Shown piece by piece: positions 1 to 7,165 of a stretch of DNA of 27,259 nucleotides (positions within the stretch are counted from its first letter, which is position 1; each line of letters starts with the position of its first letter). The notes beneath the pieces were generated by a model. It was not told the DNA's origin and did not search any database. It worked only from the letters and a program-made list of their open reading frames with translations. This DNA is from VBDM01 sp049802235 (GTDB taxonomy: Bacteria; Pseudomonadota; Gammaproteobacteria; Burkholderiales; SG8-39): the NCBI GenBank assembly GCA_049802235.1, contig JBARMB010000120.1, forward strand, positions 1 through 27,259, written 5' to 3'. The translations under genes and the position numbers were made by a program.

Positions 1-1205
1 CCGCGCACCGCCGCGACGTGCCCGGAGGAAGGCTTGCCGACGCTCGCGAGCAGCGCCTGCGGCGTGGTGCGCAGCGCGCCTGGCGTGAATGCAGCGTCCG
101 CCGCCATCGCCAGCATGCCCTCCGGAAGGGGAACGGCGTCGCCGCCGCCGGCGCTTGCAGCGCCCGACTTGGTATCGCTAGCCGCAGCGCGCGCCTGCCG
201 GTTCTGCAACAGCCGCGTGGCGCCCGGTCCCATGACACGCTCGATGCGCTGCTCGAGCGGCGGGTGGGTGCTGAACCAGTCGAAGTCGAAGAAATTGTCG
301 ATAGGCGCGCTGATGCACATGTGGGAAATTTCTTCCGCGTTGCGCTGCGCGACCGCGCTGCCGATCTGGCCGATCTTGAACAAGGCGCCGCCGATGCCCT
401 CCGGGTTGCGCGTGAACTGCACGGCCGACGCGTCGGCGAGGTACTCGCGCTCGCGCGAGATCATCGCCTTGATCAGCCGGCCCGCGAGCACGCCCACCGA
501 TCCGATGAGCCACACCAGCAGGCCGGCGAGAAAGATCCGGATGTCCCCGCGCGTGCCGCGGCCGCCCTGGCCGATGCGCATGAGAAGGCCTCCGGCCGCG
601 CCGATCAGCACGATGCCGGAGATCACGCCGAGCAGGCGGATGTTGAGGCGCATGTCGCCGTTGAGGATGTGGCTGAACTCGTGCGCGACCACGCCCTGCA
701 GCTCGTCGCGGCTCAACTGCTCGAGCGTCCCGCGCGTCACAATCACCGACGCCTCGTTCGGCGAAAAGCCGGCGGCGAAGGCGTTGATCGAGTGCTCCTC
801 CTCCATGACGTACACCTGCGGCACGCTCACGCCCGAGGCGAGCGCCATCTCCTCGACGACGTTGAGCAGGCGCCGGTCGGCCGCATCCTGCACGTCGCGC
901 CTGATGCGCTCGGCACCCACCATCTGCGCCACCGCGGCGCCGCCGCCCGAAAGCTCGTAGGTGCGAGTGAGCGTCCCCCAGGCGATCGCGCCGAGCACCA
1001 CGGCGCTGGTGATCCAGTAGGCATGGTGCGGCACCGCCGCGAGCGCATGCATGACGGGCCACAGCGGCCTTCCGGTCGCATAGAGGTAGAGGGTGCCGCC
1101 GACGACGTTGATCGAGACCACGATGGCGGCGACGGCGAGAACGAACATCACCGCCATCAGCACGGTGTGGCGCCGGGCGCGGTGCTGTTCCTCGAAGAAG
1201 TTCAT
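1..1205 (-). CDS. M48 family (HtpX-like) membrane zinc metalloprotease, C-terminus cut by window edge
   Basis: About 401 residues are visible. The reading frame stays open to base 1, so the C-terminus lies outside the window. The zinc-binding motif HEFSH is at residues 175-179 and the third ligand is probably E254 in EYLAD, as in family M48 (HExxH plus ExxxD). Hydrophobic segments near residues 15-36, 62-80, 192-210 and 223-244 indicate an inner-membrane protein with a cytoplasmic catalytic domain. The visible part is already longer than classical HtpX (about 290 residues), so it belongs to the larger M48 group with a C-terminal extension; the tail from about residue 320 is Ala/Gly rich. Known role of the family: degradation of damaged or unassembled membrane proteins. 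The start ATG gives MNFFE, a usual beginning for the group, although no strong ribosome-binding site is visible. It lies 58 bp downstream of lemA and is probably cotranscribed with it. Confidence 0.9.
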   Translation of the reverse strand, partial: MNFFEEQHRARRHTVLMAVMFVLAVAAIVVSINVVGGTLYLYATGRPLWPVMHALAAVPHHAYWITSAVVLGAIAWGTLTRTYELSGGGAAVAQMVGAERIRRDVQDAADRRLLNVVEEMALASGVSVPQVYVMEEEHSINAFAAGFSPNEASVIVTRGTLEQLSRDELQGVVAHEFSHILNGDMRLNIRLLGVISGIVLIGAAGGLLMRIGQGGRGTRGDIRIFLAGLLVWLIGSVGVLAGRLIKAMISREREYLADASAVQFTRNPEGIGGALFKIGQIGSAVAQRNAEEISHMCISAPIDNFFDFDWFSTHPPLEQRIERVMGPGATRLLQNRQARAAASDTKSGAASAGGGDAVPLPEGMLAMAADAAFTPGALRTTPQALLASVGKPSSGHVAAVR

Positions 1206-1263
1206 GGCTCAGGAGGCCGGCGATTCGTATCGCGAGCGAGGCGGCGCGACTTCCGCGTGAAGA

Positions 1264-1860
1264 CTAGGTGAACGAAACCTTGACCGCCTTCTTCTCCTCG
1301 GGCGACTCGGTGGATTCGAGCAGCGTCGCCTCCTTGAAGCCGCCGAAGCCCGCGACGAAGTTGCCGGGGAAGCTCTCGATCGCCGTGTTGTAGCTCATGA
1401 CCTCGTCGTTGTAGGCCTGGCGGGCGAACGCGATCTTGTTCTCCGTGCTGGTGAGCTCCTCGGAGAGCTGCATCATGGTCTGGTTCGCCTTGAGGTCCGG
1501 GTAGGCTTCCGAGAGAGCGAACAGCCGCCCGAGCGCGCCGGAGAGGCCGGTCTCGGCGGCGACCATCTTCTTCATCGCCTCGGCGTCGGCTGGATCGGCG
1601 GCGGCTTTCAGGTTCGCGCTCTGCGCGCTGTTGCGCGCCGCGATCACCGCTTCGAGCGTCCCGCGTTCGTGCGCGAGGTAGCCCTTCGCCGTCTCGACCA
1701 GGTTCGGGATCAGTTCGTAGCGGCGCTTCAGCTGCACGTCGATCTGCGCAAACGCATTCTTGAAGCGGTTGCGCAGCGCCACCAGCCCGTTGTAGAGCGA
1801 GATCAGCCACGCGGCGATGCCGACCACGATTGCCACCAGAATCCAGAATCCCCAGCTCAT
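1264..1860 (-). CDS. lemA: LemA family protein
   Basis: This 198-residue protein has one N-terminal membrane anchor (about residues 5-25), followed by the LemA core: a segment reading YNGLVALRNRFKNAFAQIDV, then a KRRYELIPNLVETAKGY stretch and a long helical bundle. Length and layout are typical of LemA. A GGGAGG ribosome-binding site lies about 7 bp before the ATG. LemA proteins are envelope proteins of poorly defined function that often neighbour M48 proteases or TPM-domain proteins. Here the M48 gene follows 58 bp downstream and an RDD protein gene precedes it by 58 bp, so an envelope quality-control unit is a reasonable inference. No enzyme motif is visible. The family call is secure; the role is not. 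Confidence 0.93.
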   Translation of the reverse strand: MSWGFWILVAIVVGIAAWLISLYNGLVALRNRFKNAFAQIDVQLKRRYELIPNLVETAKGYLAHERGTLEAVIAARNSAQSANLKAAADPADAEAMKKMVAAETGLSGALGRLFALSEAYPDLKANQTMMQLSEELTSTENKIAFARQAYNDEVMSYNTAIESFPGNFVAGFGGFKEATLLESTESPEEKKAVKVSFT

Positions 1861-1918
1861 GTGTGCCTCCCTTGAAAGCCCGATTCGAACCGCCGCGCGA
1901 TGCCGCCGAGGGCGCGGC

Positions 1919-2413
1919 TCAATCCTCGTCCTCGATCACCACCGTGCCGGCGAGCTTGTCGTGCCAGCCCTGCTTGCGCTTGTCGAAGGCGACCCACAGC
2001 AAGCCGAGGCACGCCGGAAGTATCGAAATCAGATAGGCAAAGAAGCGGCCGATCAACTGACCGGTCGAAGGTTTTCCCAGCGTGCGCGCGTCCACGATCC
2101 TCGCCCCAACCAGCATCTTGCCCGGCGTGGCGCCTCGGAAACGCCAGAACAGAACGAGCGCCACGATTGGCAGCAAGTTGATGAAAACATCCGCCGGACC
2201 TGCGAACAACGGCCTGGAGGACGCCGCCGGAGCTGACCCCCTGGCCGCGGCAAGCAAGGCCTCCAGGTTAAGTTTGAAATACGAGGAGCCATAAAACGCG
2301 TAGAGCAAGGGCACGATAACGGCTGCCATTACCACCGTATCGATCAGCGTGGCGAGGACGCGCTTCCAGAAACCCACGTACTTCGGCGCGCGCGGTGCCG
2401 CATTGTCAGTCAC
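1919..2413 (-). CDS. RDD family membrane protein
   Basis: This is a 164-residue protein beginning at GTG with a GGGAGG ribosome-binding site about 6 bp upstream. The N-terminus (VGFWKRVLATLIDTVV) carries the conserved Arg and Asp of the RDD family, followed by three hydrophobic segments near residues 21-40, 90-107 and 128-150. The GATPGKMLVGARIVDA stretch is the typical RDD loop between helices. RDD proteins are small inner-membrane proteins; a few have been linked to ion exchange, but most have no known function. The gene starts 15 bp after the oxidoreductase stop and ends 58 bp before lemA, so it is probably in the same transcript as both. Its position beside LemA and the M48 protease suggests an envelope role, which is inference. 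Confidence 0.88.
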   Translation of the reverse strand: MTDNAAPRAPKYVGFWKRVLATLIDTVVMAAVIVPLLYAFYGSSYFKLNLEALLAAARGSAPAASSRPLFAGPADVFINLLPIVALVLFWRFRGATPGKMLVGARIVDARTLGKPSTGQLIGRFFAYLISILPACLGLLWVAFDKRKQGWHDKLAGTVVIEDED

Positions 2414-2428
2414 GATGGCCTCCCGGGA

Positions 2429-3421
2429 TCAAGTCAGTTTCACCAGTTGCTTGCCGAAGTTCTCCCCCTTCAGCATGCCGATGAACGCCCGCGGCGCGCT
2501 CTCCAGTCCCTGCGCCACCGACTCGCGGTATTTCAGTTTGCCTTGCTTGAGCCACTGCGCCAGCTCGCCGATCGCTTTCGGCCACAGTTGCGGGCGATCG
2601 GAGACGATGAAGCCCTGCAGCCGGATGCGGTTGACGAGCACCGAACGCAGGTTCTGGTAGCCGTAGGGTTCGGCATTGTATTGCGAGATCAGCCCGCACA
2701 GGGCAATGCGCGAGAACGCATTCATATGCCGCAGCACGGTGTCAAACACTTCGCCGCCGACGTTCTCGAAATCGACGTCGATGCCCTTTGGCGCCGCCGC
2801 CTTGAGGTCTTCGTGCAGCCGTCCCGCCTTGTAATCGACGCAGGCATCGAATCCGAGCTCCCTGACGACGTAGTCGCACTTCGCCTTGCCGCCGGCGATG
2901 CCGACCGCGCGGCACCCGTGGATCTTCGCCAGTTGCCCGACGACGCTGCCCACCGCGCCGGACGCCGCGGACACGAGCACCGTTTCCCCGGCCTTCGGCT
3001 GCGCGATGTCGAGCAGCCCCATCCATGCGGTGACGCCCGGCATGCCGAGAACGCCGAGATAATACGAGGCCGGCGCGATCGAGGTATCGATCTTCATCAT
3101 GCCGGTGCCGTCGGAGACGCCGTAGAGCTGCCAGCCGAGCGCGCCGACGACCCAGTCGCCGGTCTTGAACTTCGGATGGCGCGACTCGATCACCTCACCC
3201 ACCGTGCCGCCGACCATCACCTCGCCGAGCTCGGCGCTCTTCGCATAGCTCTTGGCTTCATCCATGCGGCCGCGCATATAGGGGTCGAGCGACAGCCAGT
3301 GGTTCTTCACCAGCAGCTGACCGTCTCCGGCGACCGGCACCGGCGTCTCGACCAAGCGGAAATTATTTTCGGTCACCGGGCCTTTGGGCCGGCTCGCGAG
3401 AAGTACTTGCCTGTTCATCAT
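2429..3421 (-). CDS. CurA/PGR-like NADP-dependent oxidoreductase (zinc-independent MDR)
   Basis: The protein has about 330 residues of the medium-chain reductase superfamily. The N-terminus (RQVLLASRPKGP, then LSLDPYMRGRM) and the MPGVTAWMGL segment are typical of the group containing NADPH curcumin/alkenal reductase CurA and leukotriene B4 12-hydroxydehydrogenase. The cofactor-binding turn AASGAVGS is at about residues 151-158. No zinc-ligand pattern is seen. Expected chemistry is NADPH reduction of the double bond of enones or enals; the natural substrate is unknown. The start overlaps the stop of the upstream dehydrogenase gene as ATGA. Two adjacent ATG codons (3421 and 3418) are possible starts, both preceded by a G-rich ribosome-binding site. 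Translational coupling with the acyl-CoA dehydrogenase suggests joint use in oxidation of unsaturated or branched acyl compounds. Confidence 0.9.
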   Translation of the reverse strand: MMNRQVLLASRPKGPVTENNFRLVETPVPVAGDGQLLVKNHWLSLDPYMRGRMDEAKSYAKSAELGEVMVGGTVGEVIESRHPKFKTGDWVVGALGWQLYGVSDGTGMMKIDTSIAPASYYLGVLGMPGVTAWMGLLDIAQPKAGETVLVSAASGAVGSVVGQLAKIHGCRAVGIAGGKAKCDYVVRELGFDACVDYKAGRLHEDLKAAAPKGIDVDFENVGGEVFDTVLRHMNAFSRIALCGLISQYNAEPYGYQNLRSVLVNRIRLQGFIVSDRPQLWPKAIGELAQWLKQGKLKYRESVAQGLESAPRAFIGMLKGENFGKQLVKLT

Positions 3422-4554
3422 GCCGCCCCCTCGCGAATGAACCGGTCGAGATGATGCTCGACGTCGCCCAGTTGGAAATTGATCGTGCTGAGGCGCTTGG
3501 CGTAGTGGCTCGCGGCCAGCTCGTCGGTCATGCCCATGCCGCCGTGGAGCTGGATCGCGCTCTGGGCGACGAAGCGCCCGGAGCGGCCGATGTGGACTTT
3601 CGCCGCCGACACGGCGCGCCGCCGCTCGGCCGCGTCCGCCGATTGCGAGCGCATCGCGGCGAGATAAGCCATCGACTTCGACTGCTCGCAATGGATCATC
3701 ATGTCCACGGCGCGGTGCTGCAGCACCTGGAAGCGGCCGATCGGCTGGCCGAACTGCTGCCGCGTCTTGATGTAGTCGAGCGTCTGCGCGTTGAGCGCCT
3801 CCATCGCGCCCACGGCTTCGGCGCACAGCGCGGCGATGCCGGCGTCGGTGACGCGCTCGATCGCGTCGAACGCCTCGCCTTCCCCGCCGAGCAGCTCGCC
3901 CGTCGCTCCAAAGAACTGGATCTCCGCGGCGCGCAGCCCGTCGATGGTGCGGTAATCGCGTACGGCGACGCCTTTCGCCGCGCGCTCGATGAGGAACAGG
4001 CTGATGCCGCGGGCGTCGCCCTCCGCGCCCGAGGTGCGCGCGGAAACGACCAGCCTGTCGGCCTGGCCGCCGTGCGCGACCACCGCCTTCTCGCCGTTGA
4101 TCGCCCAGCGCGCTCCCGAGCGCTTGGCCAGCGTCGCAACGGCGCGCGGCTCGTAGCGCGCCTGCGGCTCGCCGTGGGCGAACGCGAGCACCAGCCTGCC
4201 CTCGGCGATCGCCGGCAGCAGCGTTTTTTTCTGCGCCTCGCTGCCGAGCGCGTCGATCAGGCCGCCCGCGAGCACCACGGTGGCGAGATACGGCTCGACG
4301 ACGAGCCCTGCGCCGATCGCGTTCATCACGATCATGGTGTCGACGGCGCTGCCGCCGATGCCGCCGTATTCCTCCGCGAAAGGCAGGCCGAGAAGGCCCA
4401 TGTCGGCGAGCGCGCGCCACACCTCGCGGCTGAAGCCCTCGGCGCTCGCCAGGATCGCCTTGCGCTTCTCGAAGCCGTACTCCTTCGAAACGAAGCGCGC
4501 GAGCGTGTCGGCGAGAAGTTTTTGTTCGTCAGTGAATGAAAAATCCATGCTCAA
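3418..4554 (-). CDS. Acyl-CoA dehydrogenase, PimD-like small subunit
   Basis: This 378-residue protein has the acyl-CoA dehydrogenase fold. It begins with FSFTDEQKLLADTLARFV and contains LPFAEEYGGIGG (about 57-68), the flavin-contact motif RQQFGQPI (265-272) and QLHGGMGMT (335-343). At the position of the usual catalytic Glu near the C-terminus (the IYEGT position of medium-chain enzymes) it reads NFQLGD, so no Glu is there. It resembles the small subunit of pimeloyl-CoA-type dehydrogenases, and its neighbour 100 bp upstream resembles the large subunit. I infer that the two form a heteromer in which this subunit supplies FAD contacts. The reaction would be 2,3-dehydrogenation of an acyl-CoA in the cytoplasm; chain type is unknown. 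The stop codon overlaps the start of the next gene. Confidence 0.9.
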   Translation of the reverse strand: MSMDFSFTDEQKLLADTLARFVSKEYGFEKRKAILASAEGFSREVWRALADMGLLGLPFAEEYGGIGGSAVDTMIVMNAIGAGLVVEPYLATVVLAGGLIDALGSEAQKKTLLPAIAEGRLVLAFAHGEPQARYEPRAVATLAKRSGARWAINGEKAVVAHGGQADRLVVSARTSGAEGDARGISLFLIERAAKGVAVRDYRTIDGLRAAEIQFFGATGELLGGEGEAFDAIERVTDAGIAALCAEAVGAMEALNAQTLDYIKTRQQFGQPIGRFQVLQHRAVDMMIHCEQSKSMAYLAAMRSQSADAAERRRAVSAAKVHIGRSGRFVAQSAIQLHGGMGMTDELAASHYAKRLSTINFQLGDVEHHLDRFIREGAA

Positions 4555-4562
4555 TCAACTCG

Positions 4563-4653
4563 GTGAATCGCAAATCGGAAATCGTGAATCGTGAAAAGCC
4601 GGCATGCCGTTGACAGGGCCGTCACGATTTACGATTTCCGATTCACGATTCAC
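4563..4653. repeat. Long inverted repeat made of 7-bp units between the two dehydrogenase genes
   Basis: The arms at 4563-4594 and 4622-4653 are reverse complements at about 29 of 32 positions, with a 27-base loop. Each arm is an array of 7-base units of the form ACGATTT or ACGATTC (the other arm carries the complement, GTGAATC or GGAAATC). A further related unit follows at about 4654. Transcribed from either strand, it would fold into a very stable hairpin. It fills nearly all of the gap between the genes for the large and small dehydrogenase subunits. It could attenuate or stabilise the mRNA, or be a copy of a dispersed palindromic element. No U-run follows, so it is not a typical intrinsic terminator. 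Confidence 0.85.
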
Positions 4654-4656
4654 GCT

Positions 4657-5886
4657 TTACAGTCCCAACACCATCTGCGCGATGATGTTGCGCTGGATTT
4701 CGTTCGAGCCGCCGTAGATGGTGGCCTTGCGCAAATTGAAATAGCGCGCCGCGAGCGGCGCCGCGTATTCCGGGCCGACCGGCTCGCCCTTCCAGTCGAG
4801 TTCCATCGCCTCCGGGATGAACGGCAGCGCGTACGGCCCGAGCGCCTCCATCATCAGCTCGGTGAGCGCCTGCTGGATCTCGGTGCCCTTGATTTTCAGG
4901 ATCGACGCCTCCGGCCCGGGCGCCTGGGTGCGGGCGGAGAGCACGCGCAGGACGGTCATCTCCAGCGCCAGCAGCTCGATTTCCACCTCGGCGATGCGCG
5001 CCGCGAAGCGCGCGTCCTCGGCGAGCGGCCTGCCGTCGTGCATCTGCTTCGAGGCGATGCTCTTCAGCGTCTGCAGCTCGCGCCGGGAGGCGCCGACGCC
5101 GGCGATTCCGGTGCGCTCGTGCCCGAGCAGGAACTTGGCGTAGGTCCAGCCCTTGTTCTCCTCGCCGACGAGGTTCTCCGCCGGAACCTTGACGTCGTCG
5201 AAGAACACTTCGTTCACCTCGTGCTCCTCGTCGAGCATGATGATCGGCCGCACCGTCACGCCGGGCGAATGCATGTCGATGAGCAGAAACGAGATACCCT
5301 CCTGCTTGCGGCCTTCGCTCGAGGTGCGCACCAGGCAGAAGATCATGTCGGCGTATTGCGCCAGCGTGGTCCAGGTCTTCTGGCCGTTGACGACGTAGTG
5401 ATCGCCGCTCCGGACCGCGCGCGTCTTCAGCGAGGCGAGGTCGGAGCCCGAGCCCGGCTCGGAGTAACCCTGGCACCACCAGTCCTCGGTCGAGAGGATG
5501 CGCGGCAGGTAGTGCCGCTTCTGCCACGGGCTGCCGAACTGCATGATCACCGGCGCCACCATGTTGAGACCGAACGGGATCAGTCGCGGCGCGCCGGCCG
5601 CGGCGCTTTCCTCCTCGAACAGGTGCATCTGAATCGGCGTCCAGGCGCAGCCGCCGTATTCCTTCGGCCAGTGGCCGGCGGCCCAGCCCTTCTGGTAGAG
5701 GATCGTCTGCCAGCGGACCCAGTCGTCCTTGTGCAGGCGCTTGTGCTCGAGCACGCGGCGGCTGATGTCCTGCGGCAGGCTGGCGCGCACGAAGGCGCGG
5801 ACTTCGTCGCGGAACGCGAGCTCTGCGGGAGTGTAGTCGAGGTCCACTGTTTTTCCGGTGATGTTTTTCGGGCGCGAGTCGTGCAT
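4657..5886 (-). CDS. Acyl-CoA dehydrogenase, PimC-like large subunit
   Basis: This is a 409-residue protein of the acyl-CoA dehydrogenase family. It shows LDYTPAELAFRDEVRAF near the N-terminus, GWAAGHWPKEYGG (about 67-79), the flavin/substrate loop YSEPGSGSDLASL (141-153), NGQKTWTT (168-175) and YGGSNEIQRN near the C-terminus. The medium-chain catalytic Glu position is Gly, but GHERTGIAG puts Glu257 where long-chain and isovaleryl enzymes keep their base. The RxxFG and QxxGG FAD motifs of the small subunit are missing here, so the two subunits look complementary. It resembles large subunits of pimeloyl-CoA dehydrogenase. The ATG at 5886 has a weak ribosome site. A GTG at 5847 with GGAAA upstream would give the more usual N-terminus VDLDYTP and may be the true start. 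It is read divergently from the quinone oxidoreductase gene. Confidence 0.9.
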   Translation of the reverse strand: MHDSRPKNITGKTVDLDYTPAELAFRDEVRAFVRASLPQDISRRVLEHKRLHKDDWVRWQTILYQKGWAAGHWPKEYGGCAWTPIQMHLFEEESAAAGAPRLIPFGLNMVAPVIMQFGSPWQKRHYLPRILSTEDWWCQGYSEPGSGSDLASLKTRAVRSGDHYVVNGQKTWTTLAQYADMIFCLVRTSSEGRKQEGISFLLIDMHSPGVTVRPIIMLDEEHEVNEVFFDDVKVPAENLVGEENKGWTYAKFLLGHERTGIAGVGASRRELQTLKSIASKQMHDGRPLAEDARFAARIAEVEIELLALEMTVLRVLSARTQAPGPEASILKIKGTEIQQALTELMMEALGPYALPFIPEAMELDWKGEPVGPEYAAPLAARYFNLRKATIYGGSNEIQRNIIAQMVLGL

Positions 5887-5899
5887 GGTAGCCCGACAA

Positions 5900-5929
5900 T
5901 TGTGACCGCGGCAACAACGCGGTTATGAT
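5900..5929 (+). promoter_or_regulatory. Candidate sigma70 promoter with palindromic operator between divergent genes
   Basis: TTGTGA at 5900-5905 and TATGAT at 5924-5929 are spaced by 18 bases and lie 27 bases before the quinone oxidoreductase start. They match the -35/-10 pattern reasonably well. The spacer contains an inverted repeat, CCGCG at 5906-5910 and CGCGG at 5918-5922, a position where a bound repressor would block the promoter. The 70-bp gap also has to hold the promoter for the minus-strand dehydrogenase gene, which I could not assign. Confidence 0.4.
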
Positions 5930-5956
5930 TGGCCGCCAACCGGATGGGAGCGAATC

Positions 5957-6928
5957 ATGAAAGCGGTGCTGTGCAAAGCCTGGGGATTGCCCGATACGCT
6001 CGTGGTCGAGGACCTGCCCTCGCCCAGGCCCGGTAAAGGACAGGTGCTGGTGACGGTGAAGGCGAGCGGCGTCAATTTCCCCGACGTGCTCATCATCCAG
6101 AACAAATACCAGCTCAAGCCCGAGCTGCCTTTCTCGCCGGGCAGCGAGATCGCCGGCGTGGTGAAGCAGGTCGGCGAAGGCGTGCGCGGCTTCATGCCCG
6201 GCGACGCGGTCATCGCGCTGATCGGCTGGGGCGGGTACGCGGAAGAAGTGCTGGTCGAGGAGACGCGCCTGGCGCCGATGCCCGCGGGCCTGGACGTCAA
6301 GGTGGCGGCGTCGTTCGGCCTCGCCTACGCGACCGGCTATCACGCGCTCAAGGACCGCGCGCAACTGCAGCCCGGCGAGACGCTGCTGGTGCTCGGCGCG
6401 GCGGGCGGCGTCGGGCTCGCCGCGGTCGAGCTCGGCAAGCTGATGGGCGCGCGCGTGATCGCCGCGGCTTCCAGCGATGACAAGCTCGAGACCTGCAAGC
6501 GCTTCGGCGCGGAGAGCGTGATCAACTACGAGCGCGACGATCTGCGCCAGGCGATCCGCGGCCTCAGCGACGGCGTGGACGTCGTCTACGATCCGGTCGG
6601 CGGCAAATTCGCCGAGCCGGCGATGCGCGGCATGGCGTGGCAGGGACGTTATCTCGTGGTCGGCTTCGCCGCCGGGGATATCCCGAAGATTCCGCTCAAC
6701 CTCGCGCTGCTCAAGGAAGTTTCGCTCGTAGGCGTCTATTGGGGCGAGTTCTCCAGGCGCGATCCGGCGGCCAACGCCGCCAACCTGAGCCAGCTGATGG
6801 CGTGGCTGCGCTCGGGCAGGATCAAGCCGCTCGTCAGCGCGACCTATCCGCTCGAGCGCGCCGCCGACGCGCTCAACGACATGATGAACCGCAAGGTGCA
6901 GGGCAAGGCGGTGCTGGTGAGCGGCTAG
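5957..6928 (+). CDS. NADPH:quinone oxidoreductase-like enzyme (zinc-free MDR)
   Basis: This 323-residue protein of the QorA-like branch of medium-chain reductases begins MKAVLCKAWG and has GVNFPDVLIIQ (about 38-48), PGSEIAGVV (61-69) and the dinucleotide-binding turn GAAGGVG (147-153). It ends with the usual YPLERAADALNDM and VQGKAVLV. No structural or catalytic zinc ligands are seen. The family reduces quinones or enoyl groups with NADPH, and some members act on acryloyl-type CoA esters. A GGGAG ribosome-binding site lies 7 bp before the ATG. It is divergent from the acyl-CoA dehydrogenase genes, which suggests a linked role. The last roughly 200 bp of this gene are duplicated, in broken form, near 11.8-12.0 kb. 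Confidence 0.9.
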   Translation: MKAVLCKAWGLPDTLVVEDLPSPRPGKGQVLVTVKASGVNFPDVLIIQNKYQLKPELPFSPGSEIAGVVKQVGEGVRGFMPGDAVIALIGWGGYAEEVLVEETRLAPMPAGLDVKVAASFGLAYATGYHALKDRAQLQPGETLLVLGAAGGVGLAAVELGKLMGARVIAAASSDDKLETCKRFGAESVINYERDDLRQAIRGLSDGVDVVYDPVGGKFAEPAMRGMAWQGRYLVVGFAAGDIPKIPLNLALLKEVSLVGVYWGEFSRRDPAANAANLSQLMAWLRSGRIKPLVSATYPLERAADALNDMMNRKVQGKAVLVSG

Positions 6929-7165
6929 GTTGGCGCTGCCGCGTGATGGCGGTCCTGCCACGTATTCTCACGCACACCCGGGTTGCGGAGGTCGCGGCAA
7001 CCGGCCAAGAGCGGACCTTCGAGGGTCGGACCTGCACCCGCAATTCGGGAAGCTGCAACGAGGTTCGATCCCGCCACCCGCCATCGATGCGGATTCCGAG
7101 GGGTCGCCGGCAGGATTCTTTTTGCACCACCCTCATGATATGCTGCGATTCGGGAGGAGGACACC

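Noticed and set aside
2429..4420. A 663-residue frame running through both the oxidoreductase gene and the small dehydrogenase gene
   Set aside because: Only its C-terminal half has family similarity. The N-terminal half is an Arg-rich out-of-frame reading of the dehydrogenase gene, so there is no fusion protein; the real start is at the ATGA overlap.
4643..6961. Very long minus-strand frame covering the quinone oxidoreductase gene and the large dehydrogenase gene
   Set aside because: Composition is Arg/His/Ala rich with no motif, and it opposes a clear plus-strand gene. It is typical of a high-GC antisense shadow.
7055..7085. A GGTTCGATCCCG stretch resembling a tRNA T arm and 3' end after the quinone oxidoreductase gene
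   Set aside because: No matching acceptor 5' strand, D arm or anticodon arm can be found upstream at the right distance, and the T stem pairs poorly, so it is not called as a tRNA or remnant.
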